Assembly: GCF_009904055.1 (NCBI RefSeq)
Contig: NZ_WYDP01000020.1
Location: forward strand, 17,796-81,795
Direction of reading: 5' to 3'
Length of the DNA stretch: 64,000 bases
Source of the DNA: Rubellimicrobium sp. CFH 75288
GTDB taxonomy: Bacteria > Pseudomonadota > Alphaproteobacteria > Rhodobacterales > Rhodobacteraceae
This document shows, in pieces, positions 25,774 through 35,071 of this stretch. Within the stretch, counting starts at the first letter, position 1. Each line of letters begins with the position of its first letter. The notes under the pieces were generated by a model. It saw only the letters and a program-made list of their open reading frames with translations. It did no database searches and was not told where the DNA came from. A program made the position numbers and the translations under genes.

Positions 25774-26786
25774 CCCTCCTCCTCCTCCTCCTCTGGGTCC
25801 GAGGGGAGCGGGCGCGGCCTGCGGCCGGAGCGGGCGGCCCGGCTCCGCGCGGCCCGCGTGCTGCTGCGCTCCTCCTCGGCCAGCTTGCGCCAGCGCTCCA
25901 GACGGACGGGATCGAGTCGGCCCTCCTCCACGGCCGGGCGGACGGCGCAGCCCGGCTCCGACCCGTGGGCGCAGTCGCGGAAGCGGCAGGACCGTGCCAG
26001 CGCCTCGACATCGGCAAAGAGCAGGCGCAGGCCCTCGGCCGCGTCCAGCAGGCCGAACTCGCGCATGCCCGGCATGTCGATCACCCAGCCCCCCGCAAGG
26101 GCCGGGCGCAGCGTCCGGACGGTCGTCGTGTGCCGCCCGCGGGCGTCCGCGGCCCGGATGGCAGCGGTGGCGGCCGCCTCGCCCGTCAGGGCGTTGCGCA
26201 GCGTCGTCTTGCCCACGCCGGACGAGCCCAGAAGGGCCAGCGTCTGCCCCGGTCCCGCGAAGCGGCAGAGCGGCCGGACCTGGTCGGGATCGCGCGCATC
26301 CAGCGCGAGCGCCGGACAGCCCGGCGCCAGCGCGGCGAGCCGGTCGAGAAAGGGGGCCGGATCGGCCTGGTCGGCGCGGGTGAGCACGAGGACCGGCGCG
26401 CAACCGGCCTGCAGGGCCAGCGCCAGCATCCGCTCGATCCGCGCGGGGTTGAACTCGGCGTTGCAGGAGGACACCAGCGCGAGCGTGTCCACGTTGGCGG
26501 CCACCACCTGGCGCGCGGCCTCGGCACCGGCGGCGCGGCGGACGATCTCGGTCCGGGGGGCGAGGCGGCGCAGCGCACGGGTGCCGTCGTGCAGCAGCCA
26601 GTCGCCGACGGCGAAGGCGCCGGTGCCGGCCGGCGCGGCCAGCGGCCGGGGCCCGGGCAGGACCACGAGCCGGTCCCGGTGGATCTCGGCCACGCGGGCA
26701 GGCTCGAGCCCGGTCTCGGCGGCGGAGCGCTGGTCGGCAAAGACGGGCGACCAGCCCAGCGCCGCCAGATCGTCCGGTTCCGTCAC
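25770..26786 (-). CDS. rsgA: Ribosome small-subunit-dependent GTPase RsgA
   Basis: About 338 residues. Circularly permuted GTPase: G4-like LTRADQAD, then G1 GSSGVGKTTLRNAL, then G3 DMPGMREFG; the OB-fold part is at the N-terminus and the C-terminal zinc cluster reads CRFRDCAHGSEPGCAV. Releases factors from the maturing 30S subunit. The proposed start is GTG 26786 (VTEPDDLAALGW); the ribosome site is weak, and no ATG is in a better place. The C-terminus is a polyglutamate run encoded by a CCT repeat that also supplies the dnaX ribosome site. Confidence 0.92.
   Translation of the reverse strand: MTEPDDLAALGWSPVFADQRSAAETGLEPARVAEIHRDRLVVLPGPRPLAAPAGTGAFAVGDWLLHDGTRALRRLAPRTEIVRRAAGAEAARQVVAANVDTLALVSSCNAEFNPARIERMLALALQAGCAPVLVLTRADQADPAPFLDRLAALAPGCPALALDARDPDQVRPLCRFAGPGQTLALLGSSGVGKTTLRNALTGEAAATAAIRAADARGRHTTTVRTLRPALAGGWVIDMPGMREFGLLDAAEGLRLLFADVEALARSCRFRDCAHGSEPGCAVRPAVEEGRLDPVRLERWRKLAEEERSSTRAARSRAARSGRRPRPLPSDPEEEEEEG
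25775..25792. repeat. (CCT)6 trinucleotide repeat at the rsgA/dnaX junction
   Basis: Six CCT units on the plus strand, GAGGAG... in the mRNA. It encodes the polyglutamate tail of RsgA and at the same time forms the long GGAGG ribosome site directly before the dnaX ATG. Confidence 0.8.
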
Positions 26787-26894
26787 GCGGCGGCCGTCCG
26801 TGTCCCGCCCGCCGGAGCGGTGCGTCCGGGCGGACCGGCTCGGAAGGCGGGACAGGCCATCGGGGGTCCTGGACGGGCGGCGGGGACGGCAGGT

Positions 26895-26987
26895 GAGGGA
26901 CCGGACACGACCCAGGCGGAAATCGTTGCGGCTGCTTCCTTCCGGACCTGACCGGGTTGGCGATGCGCCTGCCCGCACCGATCCCTC
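26895..26987 (-). ncRNA. ffs: Signal recognition particle RNA (4.5S type)
   Basis: The minus strand carries the universally conserved SRP domain IV core GGTCAGGTCCGGAAGGAAGC, followed by AGCCGCAACG. The ends pair perfectly: 26987-26978 (GAGGGATCGG) with 26904-26895 (CCGGTCCCTC), a 10-bp closing stem with one G-U pair, giving a ~93-base small bacterial SRP RNA without an Alu domain. It is the RNA partner of Ffh, whose gene is at 35072. Located upstream of rsgA-dnaX, a common location. Ends are set from the stem and may be a few bases off. Confidence 0.93.
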
Positions 26988-26993
26988 GGGGTC

Positions 26994-27022
26994 CATATAG
27001 GCCGGCCCGCCCGGCGTCGCAA
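26994..27022 (-). promoter_or_regulatory. Promoter of the SRP RNA gene
   Basis: Minus strand: TTGCGA (27022-27017), 17-base spacer, TATATG (26999-26994). It would initiate about 26987-26989, agreeing with the folded 5' end of the RNA. Confidence 0.65.
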
Positions 27023-27086
27023 GCCGAAGGCGGCTGGACAGCCCTGCCCCGGGCGGGGCAGCCTGCGTGCCGGGGAGGGACCGACC

Positions 27087-28454
27087 ATGTCGCGCCTGAT
27101 CGAGATGCGCTGGCCGGATCACGGCCGGCCGGCCTGCCCGCCCCCGCTCTCGCAGGGCGAGCTGCAGGCGCGGCTCGGGGCGCTGCGCGACCGGATGGAG
27201 GAGGACGGGCTCGGCGCGCTTGCGGTCTATGGTGACCGCGAGCATGCCGCCAATCTCCACTGGACCACGGGATTCGATCCGCGCTTCGAGGAGGCGCTGC
27301 TGATCGTCACCCCGGCCGAGGCCCATCTTCTGGTCGGCAACGAATGCCTGCCCTATGCCGGCCTGTCGCCGCTGGTGCAGGCCGGCGCGGTGCGGCTGCA
27401 TCACGTTCCGTCCCTGTCGCTGCCCTCGCAGCCGCGCGACGGGGGCCTGCGGATCGGCGAGGCGGTGGCGCTGGCGCTGCCGGCCGGTGCGGCGCTGGGT
27501 GTGGCCGGGTGGAAATGGCTGGAGCAGGAGGAGGGCGGGGGCCATGCGGTGCCCGATTTCCTGCTCGCTCCGCTGCGCGAGCGCGCGGGGGCGGTGCGCG
27601 ACGCCACGCGCCTGTTCATGGACCCCGCCACGGGGCTGCGGGCCACGGTCGGGGCGGCCGAGATCGCCCGGATGGAGTTCGCTAATGCCATGGCCGCGCG
27701 CGCGCTGCGCCGGCTGCTGGGCGCGCTCCGCGAGGGGATCACCGACTTCGAGGCCGTGGAGGCGGCCGGGATCGGCGGGCTGCCCCTGTCGTGCCATGTC
27801 ACCCTGGCCACCGGGTCGCGCGCCTGGCAGGGGCTGTCCTCGCCCTCGGGCGAGATCCTGCGGCGCGGGGTGCCGCTCAGCGTCAACATCGCGCATTGGG
27901 GGGCCAACCTGTGCCGGGCGGGTTGGGTCGCCGGGGACGAGGACGACCTGCCCGAGGCGGCGCGGGACACGCTGGAGACCTTTGTGCTGCCCTATGCGGC
28001 GGCGATGTCCGAATGGTGCGCGCTGATGCGCCCCGGAGTCACGGGCGGCGAGGTCTGGGCCCGGATGCGGACCCTGCTGCCCGACGATCCGTTCGGCGTC
28101 ACGCTCAATCCGGGCCACCTGATCGGGCTGGACGAATGGCTGTCCTCGCCGATCGCGCCGGATTCGGCCGTCCCGCTGCGGTCGGGCATGGCGGTGCAGA
28201 TGGACGTGATCCCCACCCATCCGGTGCACGGCTCCACCCGGCTCGAGGACGGCTACGTGATCGCCGACGAGGGTCTGCGCGCCGAGCTGGACCGCGACCG
28301 GCCCGACCTCTCGGCCCGGATCCGGGCGCGGAGCGTGCTGATGCGCGACACGCTGGGCTTTGCCCTGCCCGAGACGCTTCTGCCGCTGTCGGACACGGGC
28401 GGCCTGCTGGCGCCGTTCCTGCTGCGGCACGAACGGGTGGTGGCACTGGATTGA
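27087..28454 (+). CDS. M24 (aminopeptidase P-like) family protein with degenerate metal site
   Basis: Protein of 455 residues: N-terminal creatinase-type domain (YGDREHAANLHWTTGFDPRFEEALLIV), linker, and a C-terminal pita-bread domain. Compared with Xaa-Pro aminopeptidases, the metal ligands look altered: the first Asp is Asn (PLSVNIAHWG), the second Asp is absent (NLCRAGWVA), the His in NPGHLIGLD is kept, the later VH is EW, the first Glu is Asp (GMAVQMDVIP), the last Glu is kept (RLEDGYV). So it may be inactive or use a different chemistry. ATG 27087 follows GGGAGGGACC. Stands alone; convergent with the esterase. Confidence 0.75.
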   Translation: MSRLIEMRWPDHGRPACPPPLSQGELQARLGALRDRMEEDGLGALAVYGDREHAANLHWTTGFDPRFEEALLIVTPAEAHLLVGNECLPYAGLSPLVQAGAVRLHHVPSLSLPSQPRDGGLRIGEAVALALPAGAALGVAGWKWLEQEEGGGHAVPDFLLAPLRERAGAVRDATRLFMDPATGLRATVGAAEIARMEFANAMAARALRRLLGALREGITDFEAVEAAGIGGLPLSCHVTLATGSRAWQGLSSPSGEILRRGVPLSVNIAHWGANLCRAGWVAGDEDDLPEAARDTLETFVLPYAAAMSEWCALMRPGVTGGEVWARMRTLLPDDPFGVTLNPGHLIGLDEWLSSPIAPDSAVPLRSGMAVQMDVIPTHPVHGSTRLEDGYVIADEGLRAELDRDRPDLSARIRARSVLMRDTLGFALPETLLPLSDTGGLLAPFLLRHERVVALD

Positions 28455-28616
28455 GGCGAAAAGGGGCATCGGGATCGGATCGGGGCTGGGGCCTGGTGCG
28501 GTCAGACTGAAGCGGAAAGGTTAACGAATCCCTGCCCCACCGCACGCACCGCGCCCCGGACGCGCAACGCCTTGACCGTGGCGCGGGGGCCACGGGGGAT
28601 GCCGCGGGGGGGGGCA

Positions 28617-30161
28617 TCAGGGGCCGAGGCTGCCCTCGACGAGGTCGAGCCGGGGGGCAAGCGGGTCCGGCACCATCCCCACATAGCCGTCCGGCGCGAA
28701 GAACATGATCTCGTCGCCGGTTTCCTCGGCGGGACGCCAGAGGGGCAGACCCTCGCCGTTCGGATCGCCGGTGCGGGCGAAGTTCGCCCAGAAGCCGCGC
28801 ATCACCTGTCCCATGGCCCGGTCGGTCTCGGTCACGAGGCCGGGAAACCGGGTCTCGAGCGTGCCGAACAGGAACGGCAGGTCGCTGGCATGAGGCGCGG
28901 CGGTCCATTCGTCGCGCAGCGCCTCGGGGACATAGCCCCAGCGGTAGAGCCAGGCCGGCCCGCCGAGGGCATGCATGGTGCGCGCGGCGAAGCGGGCGGG
29001 TTCGTGCATGCCGCGATCGGTGCCGATGCTGCGGACGAGGTCCGCGCCGGCCTCCGATCCGTAGAGACGCTCGGCTTCCGGGCGCGCCTCGCCGAACACG
29101 GCGAGCGGGTCCGGGGTCCGCGGCGGGTCGGCGGGCAGATCGCCCGTGGTCGAGCCGATCAGCAGCGGCACCGGGGCGACCTCGCCCGACAGCAGGCGCT
29201 CGCCCGGCGAGCCGAGCACGTGCAGCCCGTCCACGATGGCTCCCATCGCATGGGTCGCGGCCAGGTCCGGCCGGGTGGCGAGCGCGGTCATCGACAGCCC
29301 GCCCACGACCTTCTCGGGGGGCAGGCGGCGCAGGGCGGCAAGCGCTGCGGGCCCGTCGCCCGCGACGCCCACCGCGCGCGCGAAGGCCAGGCCCTTGGCG
29401 ATGGCCGAATCCTCGCCCTCGGGCGCCTCGAGCGGCAATCCCCCGAGGACGTGGTCGCGCCCGTCGCCGGACATGACGATGGCGCGGTCGAACAGGCCCT
29501 CGGCCCGGGGCGAGGTGATGAGGTGCATGACCGCGTCGCCCCCCGCCGACTGGCCCATCAGCGTGACCGATTCGGGATCGCCGCCGAAGGCGGCCGCGTT
29601 GTCGCGCACCCAGCGCAGCGCCGCGACCATGTCCTGATAGGCGAAGTTGCCGGTCTCGCCCTCGGCCAGGAGGGCGGGATGGGCGAAGAAGCCGAATCGG
29701 CCCAACCGGTAGTTGAAGCTGACCACGACGAGCCCCTCGCGCGCCAGCGCGGTGCCGTCGTAGAGGCCGGGCGAGGCACCGCCGTTCACATAGGCGCCGC
29801 CGTGGATCCAGACGAGCACGGGCAGGCCCCGGGCCCCTTCGGGCCGCCAGAGGTTGAGATAGAGGCAGTCCTCCGACGGCGCGACGCCGGGCGGCGCGAC
29901 ATCGGAGGGGTCGGGCTGCTGCATGCAGTCGGGGCCATAGGCGGCGGCGGGGCGCACGTCGTCCCAGGGCTCGGGCGGCTGGGGCCCGCGCCAGCGCCGC
30001 TCGCCCACGGGGGGGGCCGCATAGGGCAGGCCGAGAAACGATTCGACCCCGCCGGCCGCCACGCCCTCCACGAGGCCGTCCACCGTCTGGACGATCGGGC
30101 CTGCGGCGGCCCCGGCCGGAACAGCCAGGGCGAGAAGAAGCAACAGGGCGGATCGGATCAT
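28617..30161 (-). CDS. Type-B carboxylesterase/lipase family protein, exported
   Basis: Protein of 514 residues with a signal peptide (MIRSALLLLLALAVPAGAAA). Family landmarks: GLPYAAPPVGERRWRGPQPP, SEDCLYLNLWRP, oxyanion-hole WIHGGAYVNGG, nucleophile Ser in TLMGQSAGGDAVMHL, and the catalytic His region APHASDLPFLFG. Hydrolyses carboxylic esters in the periplasm or outside; the substrate is not evident. Not in an operon: convergent with the M24 gene (162 bp gap) and ~105 bp from the Lrp gene upstream. Confidence 0.93.
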   Translation of the reverse strand: MIRSALLLLLALAVPAGAAAGPIVQTVDGLVEGVAAGGVESFLGLPYAAPPVGERRWRGPQPPEPWDDVRPAAAYGPDCMQQPDPSDVAPPGVAPSEDCLYLNLWRPEGARGLPVLVWIHGGAYVNGGASPGLYDGTALAREGLVVVSFNYRLGRFGFFAHPALLAEGETGNFAYQDMVAALRWVRDNAAAFGGDPESVTLMGQSAGGDAVMHLITSPRAEGLFDRAIVMSGDGRDHVLGGLPLEAPEGEDSAIAKGLAFARAVGVAGDGPAALAALRRLPPEKVVGGLSMTALATRPDLAATHAMGAIVDGLHVLGSPGERLLSGEVAPVPLLIGSTTGDLPADPPRTPDPLAVFGEARPEAERLYGSEAGADLVRSIGTDRGMHEPARFAARTMHALGGPAWLYRWGYVPEALRDEWTAAPHASDLPFLFGTLETRFPGLVTETDRAMGQVMRGFWANFARTGDPNGEGLPLWRPAEETGDEIMFFAPDGYVGMVPDPLAPRLDLVEGSLGP

Positions 30162-30265
30162 CGGGCATCCCGGCAGGTGGCGGGGTGCAGGCTAGACGGG
30201 CCCGCCCCCTGCGTCGAGCGTCCGCATGGGCGTCGTCGCGGCAATGCGAGCGGGAGCCGGGCCGC

Positions 30266-30730
30266 TCAGACCGGCAGGGCGGTGGTCTGGCGCACGGTGC
30301 GCAGCGCGAAGCTCGACTGCATGCCGCGCACATGGGGCAGCGTGGCGAGCGCGCGGCGGTGGATGCGGGCGAAGTCCTCCGTGTCCTCGGCCACGACCTT
30401 GAGCAGGTAGTCGGCCGTGCCCGCCATGAGGTGGCATTCGAGCACCTCGGGGATGCGGGCGACCGCGCGCTCGAAGGCGTCGAGGATCTCCTCGGCCTGA
30501 CCCTGGAGCGTGATCTCGACAAAGACGGTGGTGGTGCGGCCCAGACGGCGGGGGTCCAGAAGGGCGACATAGCCGCGGATGAACCCCTCGGACTCGAGGC
30601 GGTGGACGCGGCGGTGGCAGGCCGAGGGCGACAGGCCGACCCGGTCGCTGAGATCCTGGTTGGACAGGCGGCCCTGGCGCTGGAGCGTCTCGAGGATGCG
30701 GCGGTCGATGCTGTCGAGGGTCACGGCCAT
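30266..30730 (-). CDS. Lrp/AsnC family transcriptional regulator
   Basis: Protein of 154 residues. N-terminal winged helix LDSIDRRILETLQRQGRLSNQDLSDRVGLSPSACHRRVHRLESEGFI, then a RAM/Lrp ligand domain (VFVEITLQGQAEEILDAFERAVARIPEVLECHLMAGTADYLLKVVAEDTEDF). Divergent from ald with a 138-bp gap, the standard position for a regulator that controls alanine dehydrogenase in response to alanine. ATG 30730 is preferred to an upstream ATG that adds an Arg/Pro tail. Confidence 0.93.
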   Translation of the reverse strand: MAVTLDSIDRRILETLQRQGRLSNQDLSDRVGLSPSACHRRVHRLESEGFIRGYVALLDPRRLGRTTTVFVEITLQGQAEEILDAFERAVARIPEVLECHLMAGTADYLLKVVAEDTEDFARIHRRALATLPHVRGMQSSFALRTVRQTTALPV

Positions 30731-30868
30731 GGGCTGCGCAATCTCCTGCGGTGCGGGGGTGTTGCGGCGGGATGATCTGCGGCCCAGCCCCGGCAATCAA
30801 GGCGGAGTTTGCGACGACCTTGCACGGGCGGCGAGGCAGGATGCACCCGCAGGTGGAGGGAGGAGCGC

Positions 30869-31984
30869 ATGCGGATCGGCTGTCCCAAGGAGATCAAGCC
30901 GCAGGAGTTCCGCGTGGGCCTGACGCCCGGCGCGGCGCGCGAGGCGGTGGCGCATGGCCACGAGGTCGTGGTGGAGCGCGGCGCGGGACTGGGCGCGGGC
31001 TTTGACGACGCGGCCTACGAGGCGGCCGGGGCGCGGATCGTCCCGGTAGACGAGGTGTGGCAGACGGCGGACCTGATCGTGAAGGTCAAGGAGCCCCAGG
31101 CGCCCGAGCGGGCGCGGCTGCGCGAGGGGCAGGTCCTGTTCACCTATCTCCACCTCGCGCCCGACCCGGACCAGGCGCGCGACCTGATGGCGTCGGGGGC
31201 GACCTGCATCGCCTACGAGACGGTGACGGATGCGCGCGGCGGGCTGCCGCTGCTCGCGCCCATGTCCGAGGTGGCCGGGCGGCTCGCGCCGCAGGTCGGG
31301 GCCTGGACGCTGCAGAAGGCCAACGGGGGGCGGGGCGTGCTGCTGGGCGGCATCCCCGGCGTGCGGCCCGCGCGCGTCCTGGTGATCGGCGGCGGCGTGG
31401 TCGGCACGGCGGCCGCCCGGGTGGCCGCGGGGATGGGGGCCCATGTCACGGTGCTCGACCGCTCGCTGCCGCGGCTGAGCTATCTGGACGACGTGTTCAT
31501 GGGGCGGCTGACGACGCAGTATTCCACCGCCTCGGCCATCGCCGACCTGCTGCCGGAGGCGGATCTGGTGATCGGGGCGGTGCTGATCCCCGGCGCGGCG
31601 GCGCCCAAGCTCATCACGCGCGCGCAGCTGGGCCTGATGCCGCCGGGCGCGGTGCTGGTGGATGTGGCCATCGACCAGGGCGGCTGCTTCGAGACCTCGC
31701 GCCCGACCACGCACGAGGACCCGATCTACGAGGTGGACGGGATCATGCATTACTGCGTGGCCAACATGCCGGGCGCGGTGCCGCGCACCTCGACCCAGGG
31801 GCTCGGCAACGCCACCCTGCCCTTCCTGCTCGCGCTCGCCGACAAGGGCTGGCGGCGCGCCTGCGCGGAGGACCCGCACCTGCGGGCGGGTCTGAACGTC
31901 CATGCGGGGGCGATCACGCACCCGGCCGTGGCCGAGGCGCTGGGCCTGCCGCTGACGGAGGCGGAGAAGGCCGTGGCGGGCTGA
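30869..31984 (+). CDS. ald: Alanine dehydrogenase
   Basis: Protein of 371 residues, full length. Starts [20 protein letters not shown]; substrate residues in VKVKEPQ (Lys) and FTYLHLAPD (His), KANGG region, NAD-binding motif [35 protein letters not shown] and the [18 protein letters not shown] signature. Catalyses the NAD-dependent deamination of L-alanine to pyruvate and ammonia. Ribosome site GGGAGGAG before ATG 30869. Upstream regulator is the divergent Lrp-type gene. Ends 6 bp from the convergent AlbA_2 gene. Confidence 0.96.
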   Translation: MRIGCPKEIKPQEFRVGLTPGAAREAVAHGHEVVVERGAGLGAGFDDAAYEAAGARIVPVDEVWQTADLIVKVKEPQAPERARLREGQVLFTYLHLAPDPDQARDLMASGATCIAYETVTDARGGLPLLAPMSEVAGRLAPQVGAWTLQKANGGRGVLLGGIPGVRPARVLVIGGGVVGTAAARVAAGMGAHVTVLDRSLPRLSYLDDVFMGRLTTQYSTASAIADLLPEADLVIGAVLIPGAAAPKLITRAQLGLMPPGAVLVDVAIDQGGCFETSRPTTHEDPIYEVDGIMHYCVANMPGAVPRTSTQGLGNATLPFLLALADKGWRRACAEDPHLRAGLNVHAGAITHPAVAEALGLPLTEAEKAVAG

Positions 31985-31990
31985 GGCGTC

Positions 31991-33199
31991 TCAGAACGGC
32001 TCGCCCGGCACGAACAGGCGGGCGCGGGCGCGCGCCAGAAGATCCTCCGGCAGGTCCGTAACAGGGCGCGGTCCCAGCAGGCGGCCGAGGTCGAGATGTC
32101 TGGACAGGTCGTGAGCCTGCTGGATGTCGCAGTCGAGCAGCTCCCGCAGGGCGTCGGGGTCCAGACCGAGCGCATTGCGGCGCGCCCGGGCCGACAGCCC
32201 GCGGAGCGCGGCGGCCAGATCGTCCACGGCCTGATCGGAGAGCGCCAGCCCGGTTGGCGCGCCGAGGCGGCGCAGCGGCCTGCCGATCTGCTCGCGCGCC
32301 CTAGCCAGTTCCGTTCTCAGCGACCTGATCTCCTGCACGAGCGCCTGGCGCAGGTCGTCCAGCGGATCGGCGGGGAGCGCCGTCCGGTCGTGGTTGAGCA
32401 GATTGACCGTGATGCTGCGCCGATGGTGGCGGCCGGCGCTGTCCCGGAAGGTCACCGCGACCGCGTTGTCGATCTTCAGCGCGTCCGCTGCGTGCAGCGT
32501 CGGATACTCCCCGAGGCAGAAGGCCATGCGTTCGCCCGGATTGAGCGCGGTCAGACCCTCGGTCAGAGCGGGGGCCTCCGACCGGATGACGCGTCGCATC
32601 GGCTCGGGCATCTCGAACCGGAGCGTCGAGACGACCTCCTCCCCCCGGTTCTCCACGACCAGTTCCACGAAGACTCCCCGGTCGATACGGATACCAAGAA
32701 AGACCGGCGGGGGCCGGACGCGGGCGCGGTTGCGGACATCCTCGATCTCGTGATGCGCCATCGACAGGTTCTGGGCCTGTCGGCGGGCATAGTATCGACC
32801 GTCGCAGGCCTGATGGGGCCCGGCCTCCGACTGCGGAACCGCGATGACGAGAACGTGGCCGCCCTCCGGCACCGCGATCTGGCGAAAGGACAGGTCCGGG
32901 ATGGGCGGCCTGATCCGCGTCTCCAGCAGGCGGCTCAGCCATTCGGCGTCCTGCTTCGACTGCATGATCGGATCGAGGCGGATCGGCCTCGACGACCCCT
33001 TGTCCTGCGCCAGTCCGATGATGAACTGGCCGCCTCCGCCATTCGCGAGGGCCGTCACGGCGATCGAGAGCTTGGGACCCAGCTTGTCGTTCTCCTTGGC
33101 CAGCACGCCGGCGCTCTTGAATTCGAGGAACGGCCCCTCGGCCGCGCCGTCCTCGATCAGCCGGTTCAGGTCCTCGATGCTGCGGATGTCCGGCGTCAC
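31991..33199 (-). CDS. AlbA_2 (Schlafen-type) domain protein
   Basis: Protein of 402 residues. The first ~160 residues look like an AlbA_2/Schlafen domain: [40 protein letters not shown] and the [21 protein letters not shown] end, as in the divergent AAA_4/AlbA_2 ATP-binding family. The rest (beta-rich middle, then a helical stretch [25 protein letters not shown] that may be a coiled coil, and a 100-residue C-terminus) I do not recognise. AlbA_2 proteins range from transcriptional regulators to phage-defence effectors; the partners here are ordinary metabolic genes. It looks like a lone accessory gene. Confidence 0.65.
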   Translation of the reverse strand: MTPDIRSIEDLNRLIEDGAAEGPFLEFKSAGVLAKENDKLGPKLSIAVTALANGGGGQFIIGLAQDKGSSRPIRLDPIMQSKQDAEWLSRLLETRIRPPIPDLSFRQIAVPEGGHVLVIAVPQSEAGPHQACDGRYYARRQAQNLSMAHHEIEDVRNRARVRPPPVFLGIRIDRGVFVELVVENRGEEVVSTLRFEMPEPMRRVIRSEAPALTEGLTALNPGERMAFCLGEYPTLHAADALKIDNAVAVTFRDSAGRHHRRSITVNLLNHDRTALPADPLDDLRQALVQEIRSLRTELARAREQIGRPLRRLGAPTGLALSDQAVDDLAAALRGLSARARRNALGLDPDALRELLDCDIQQAHDLSRHLDLGRLLGPRPVTDLPEDLLARARARLFVPGEPF

Positions 33200-33245
33200 G
33201 GCAGGCGTCCTTCTGTCAGGGGGGCGTGGCCGCCCGGAACGGCAA

Positions 33246-33271
33246 GGCCCCTGCGGAGCGCCGCAGGGGCC
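33246..33271 (-). terminator. Terminator-like hairpin after the DUF378 gene
   Basis: Perfect 11-bp stem GGCCCCTGCGG / CCGCAGGGGCC with a 4-base loop, between the DUF378 stop (33284) and the next minus-strand gene. On the minus strand it is followed by TTGCC, not a true U-tract. Confidence 0.55.
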
Positions 33272-33283
33272 GGATCGTCGGCG

Positions 33284-33493
33284 TCATGCCAGCGCGGGAT
33301 GCCTCTTCCACGTGTCCGGCATCACCAGCAGGACGACCGCTGCCGCACCCACGAGCACATAGACGAGCCGCTCGAGCAGCGGGACGGCGCCGAAGATGGT
33401 GCCCACGAGGTTGAAGCCGAACAGGCCGACGAGGCCCCAGTTGAGGCCGCCGACGATCAACAGGATCACCGAAACCAGACGCAGGATATGCAT
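33284..33493 (-). CDS. DUF378 family small membrane protein
   Basis: Protein of 69 residues, two membrane helices: MHILRLVSVILLIVGGLNWGLVGLFGFNLVGTIFG matches DUF378 (the GGLNWGLVG motif) and LERLVYVLVGAAAVVLLV is the second helix. Function unknown. Start ATG 33493 is preceded by GGAGGAGATC; the longer in-frame start lacks this. Lies between AlbA_2 and mscL, all on the minus strand. Confidence 0.88.
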   Translation of the reverse strand: MHILRLVSVILLIVGGLNWGLVGLFGFNLVGTIFGAVPLLERLVYVLVGAAAVVLLVMPDTWKRHPALA

Positions 33494-33566
33494 GATCTCC
33501 TCCACGGCTGATCGGCGGATTTCCGCCGATGCCGATGTGGGGAGCGTGAGGGCGCCCTGCAAGGGT

Positions 33567-34028
33567 TCAGGGCATGACCGTGTCCGGCGGCAGGCGGCGA
33601 TCCGAAGCGAGCAGGTCGCGGATCTCGGCCAGAAGCTGCTCCTGCGTGGGGCCGGAGGGTGCGGCGGGGACCGGACCTTCGGCCCTCAGCGCCGCGTCCT
33701 TGATGCGGTTGACCGCCTTGACGAGCAGGAACACGACCCAGGCGATGATGAGGAAGTTGATGACGGCGGTGATGAAGGCGCCATAGGCGAACACGGCGGC
33801 CCCCGAATCGCGCGCGGTCTGGAGGCCCACCCCTTCGGGGACGCTGCCGGACATCACCCAGTAGAGGTTGGAAAAGTCGATGCCGCCCACGATCAGCCCG
33901 ATGACCGGGTTGATGATGTCGGCCACCAGGCTGTTGACGATCGCGGTAAAGGCGGCGCCGATGATGATCCCCACGGCGAGGTCCATCACGTTGCCCTTGG
34001 CAATGAAGTCGCGGAATTCCCTGATCAT
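33567..34028 (-). CDS. mscL: Large-conductance mechanosensitive channel
   Basis: Protein of 153 residues. [49 protein letters not shown] is the classical MscL N-terminus plus TM1; TM2 is [27 protein letters not shown]; the C-terminal helix is [14 protein letters not shown]. Forms a homopentamer that releases solutes on hypo-osmotic shock. Divergent from the GST gene by 183 bp. Confidence 0.97.
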   Translation of the reverse strand: MIREFRDFIAKGNVMDLAVGIIIGAAFTAIVNSLVADIINPVIGLIVGGIDFSNLYWVMSGSVPEGVGLQTARDSGAAVFAYGAFITAVINFLIIAWVVFLLVKAVNRIKDAALRAEGPVPAAPSGPTQEQLLAEIRDLLASDRRLPPDTVMP

Positions 34029-34211
34029 GGTTCGGCTCCCCCGGGCCGCCTGACGCGGCGGCACACGCTCATCCATGCCGTGCGGACAGCGTCTTGGCGA
34101 CGGGAATCTGCAGGCCTGCCCGTGGGGCACGGGCGACCTGCGCAGGGGGCGATGGCGCGCCGCCGGGGTCGCGCTACACCATCGCGCGATCCCCGCCCGG
34201 AGGCATGCGCC

Positions 34212-34907
34212 ATGGCCGACCTGTCCGCCTTTCCCGTCACCCGCCGCTGGCCGCCGGCCGATCCCTCGGCCATCCAGCTCTACGCCTTTCCCACGCCCAA
34301 CGGGGTCAAGGTCTCGACCATGCTGGAGGAGACGGGCCTGCGCTACGAGGCGCATCGCGTGGCCCTGACCGAGGACGAGGTGAAGTCGCCCGAGTTCCTG
34401 TCGCTGAACCCCAACGGCAAGATCCCCGCCCTGATCGACCCCGACGGGCCGGGCGGGCACCCCCTCGGCCTGTTCGAGTCGGGGGCGATCCTCCTGTATC
34501 TGGGCGACAAGACGGGCCGCTTCCTGGGCCGCGGCCCCGCCGGGCGGTGGGAGGTCACGCAATGGCTGATGTGGCAGATGGGGGGCGTGGGCCCAATCTT
34601 CGGGCAGGTGGGCTTTTTCGTGAAGTTCGCGGGCCGCGAGATCGAGGACCCCCGCCCGCGCGAGCGCTACCTCGCCGAGGCGCGACGGCTGCTCGGCGTG
34701 CTCGAGGCGCGGCTCGAGGGGCGCGACTGGGTGGCGGGCGAGTATTCGGTAGCCGACATGGCGATCGGGCCGTGGCTGAACGGGCTCGACTATTACGGGG
34801 CGAGGCCGCTGCTGGGCTGGGACGGGCTGCGGCGGGTGCCGGCCTATCTGGACCGCTTCCTGGCGCGGCCGGCCGTGCAGCGGGCGCTGGAGATCCCCCC
34901 GCCCTGA
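34212..34907 (+). CDS. Glutathione S-transferase (YghU/YfcG/Ure2-like)
   Basis: Protein of 231 residues. Thioredoxin-fold N-terminal domain with [41 protein letters not shown] and [16 protein letters not shown] (cis-Pro and ES motif), and the all-helical C-terminal domain with [19 protein letters not shown]. The TPNGxKxS motif, lacking a Tyr/Cys at the usual place, is that of the nu/Ure2 subgroup (disulfide-bond reductases). ATG 34212 is chosen by homology; there is only a weak ribosome site. Ends 13 bp before the ffh promoter. Confidence 0.92.
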   Translation: MADLSAFPVTRRWPPADPSAIQLYAFPTPNGVKVSTMLEETGLRYEAHRVALTEDEVKSPEFLSLNPNGKIPALIDPDGPGGHPLGLFESGAILLYLGDKTGRFLGRGPAGRWEVTQWLMWQMGGVGPIFGQVGFFVKFAGREIEDPRPRERYLAEARRLLGVLEARLEGRDWVAGEYSVADMAIGPWLNGLDYYGARPLLGWDGLRRVPAYLDRFLARPAVQRALEIPPP

Positions 34908-34920
34908 CCGCCCCCGCGGG

Positions 34921-34949
34921 TTGACGCAGGCGGTCCCGTCGCGTATCTG
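34921..34949 (+). promoter_or_regulatory. Promoter of the ffh operon
   Basis: TTGACG (34921-34926), exactly 17 bases, TATCTG (34944-34949). It lies 14 bases after the GST stop and would give a leader of ~115 bases before ffh. The leader has a 9-bp stem with one A-C mismatch (34960-34982) and the palindrome GCGCCCGCGGGCGC just before the start. Confidence 0.65.
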
Positions 34950-35071
34950 CCCCCCGTCGCCGGAAAGCCCTGGGCCTTCCGGTCCCCTGCCCGTGCCGGG
35001 GGATCGCCGTCCGCCAGCGCGATGCGCCCGCGGGCGCGATCGGCGCTTGGGATCGCGGAGGGAGCGGGCCG

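Noticed and set aside
24001..27000. About 1000-codon open frame antisense to dnaX-rsgA
   Set aside because: Same artefact of high GC; no domain, and dnaX and rsgA on the other strand have clear motifs.
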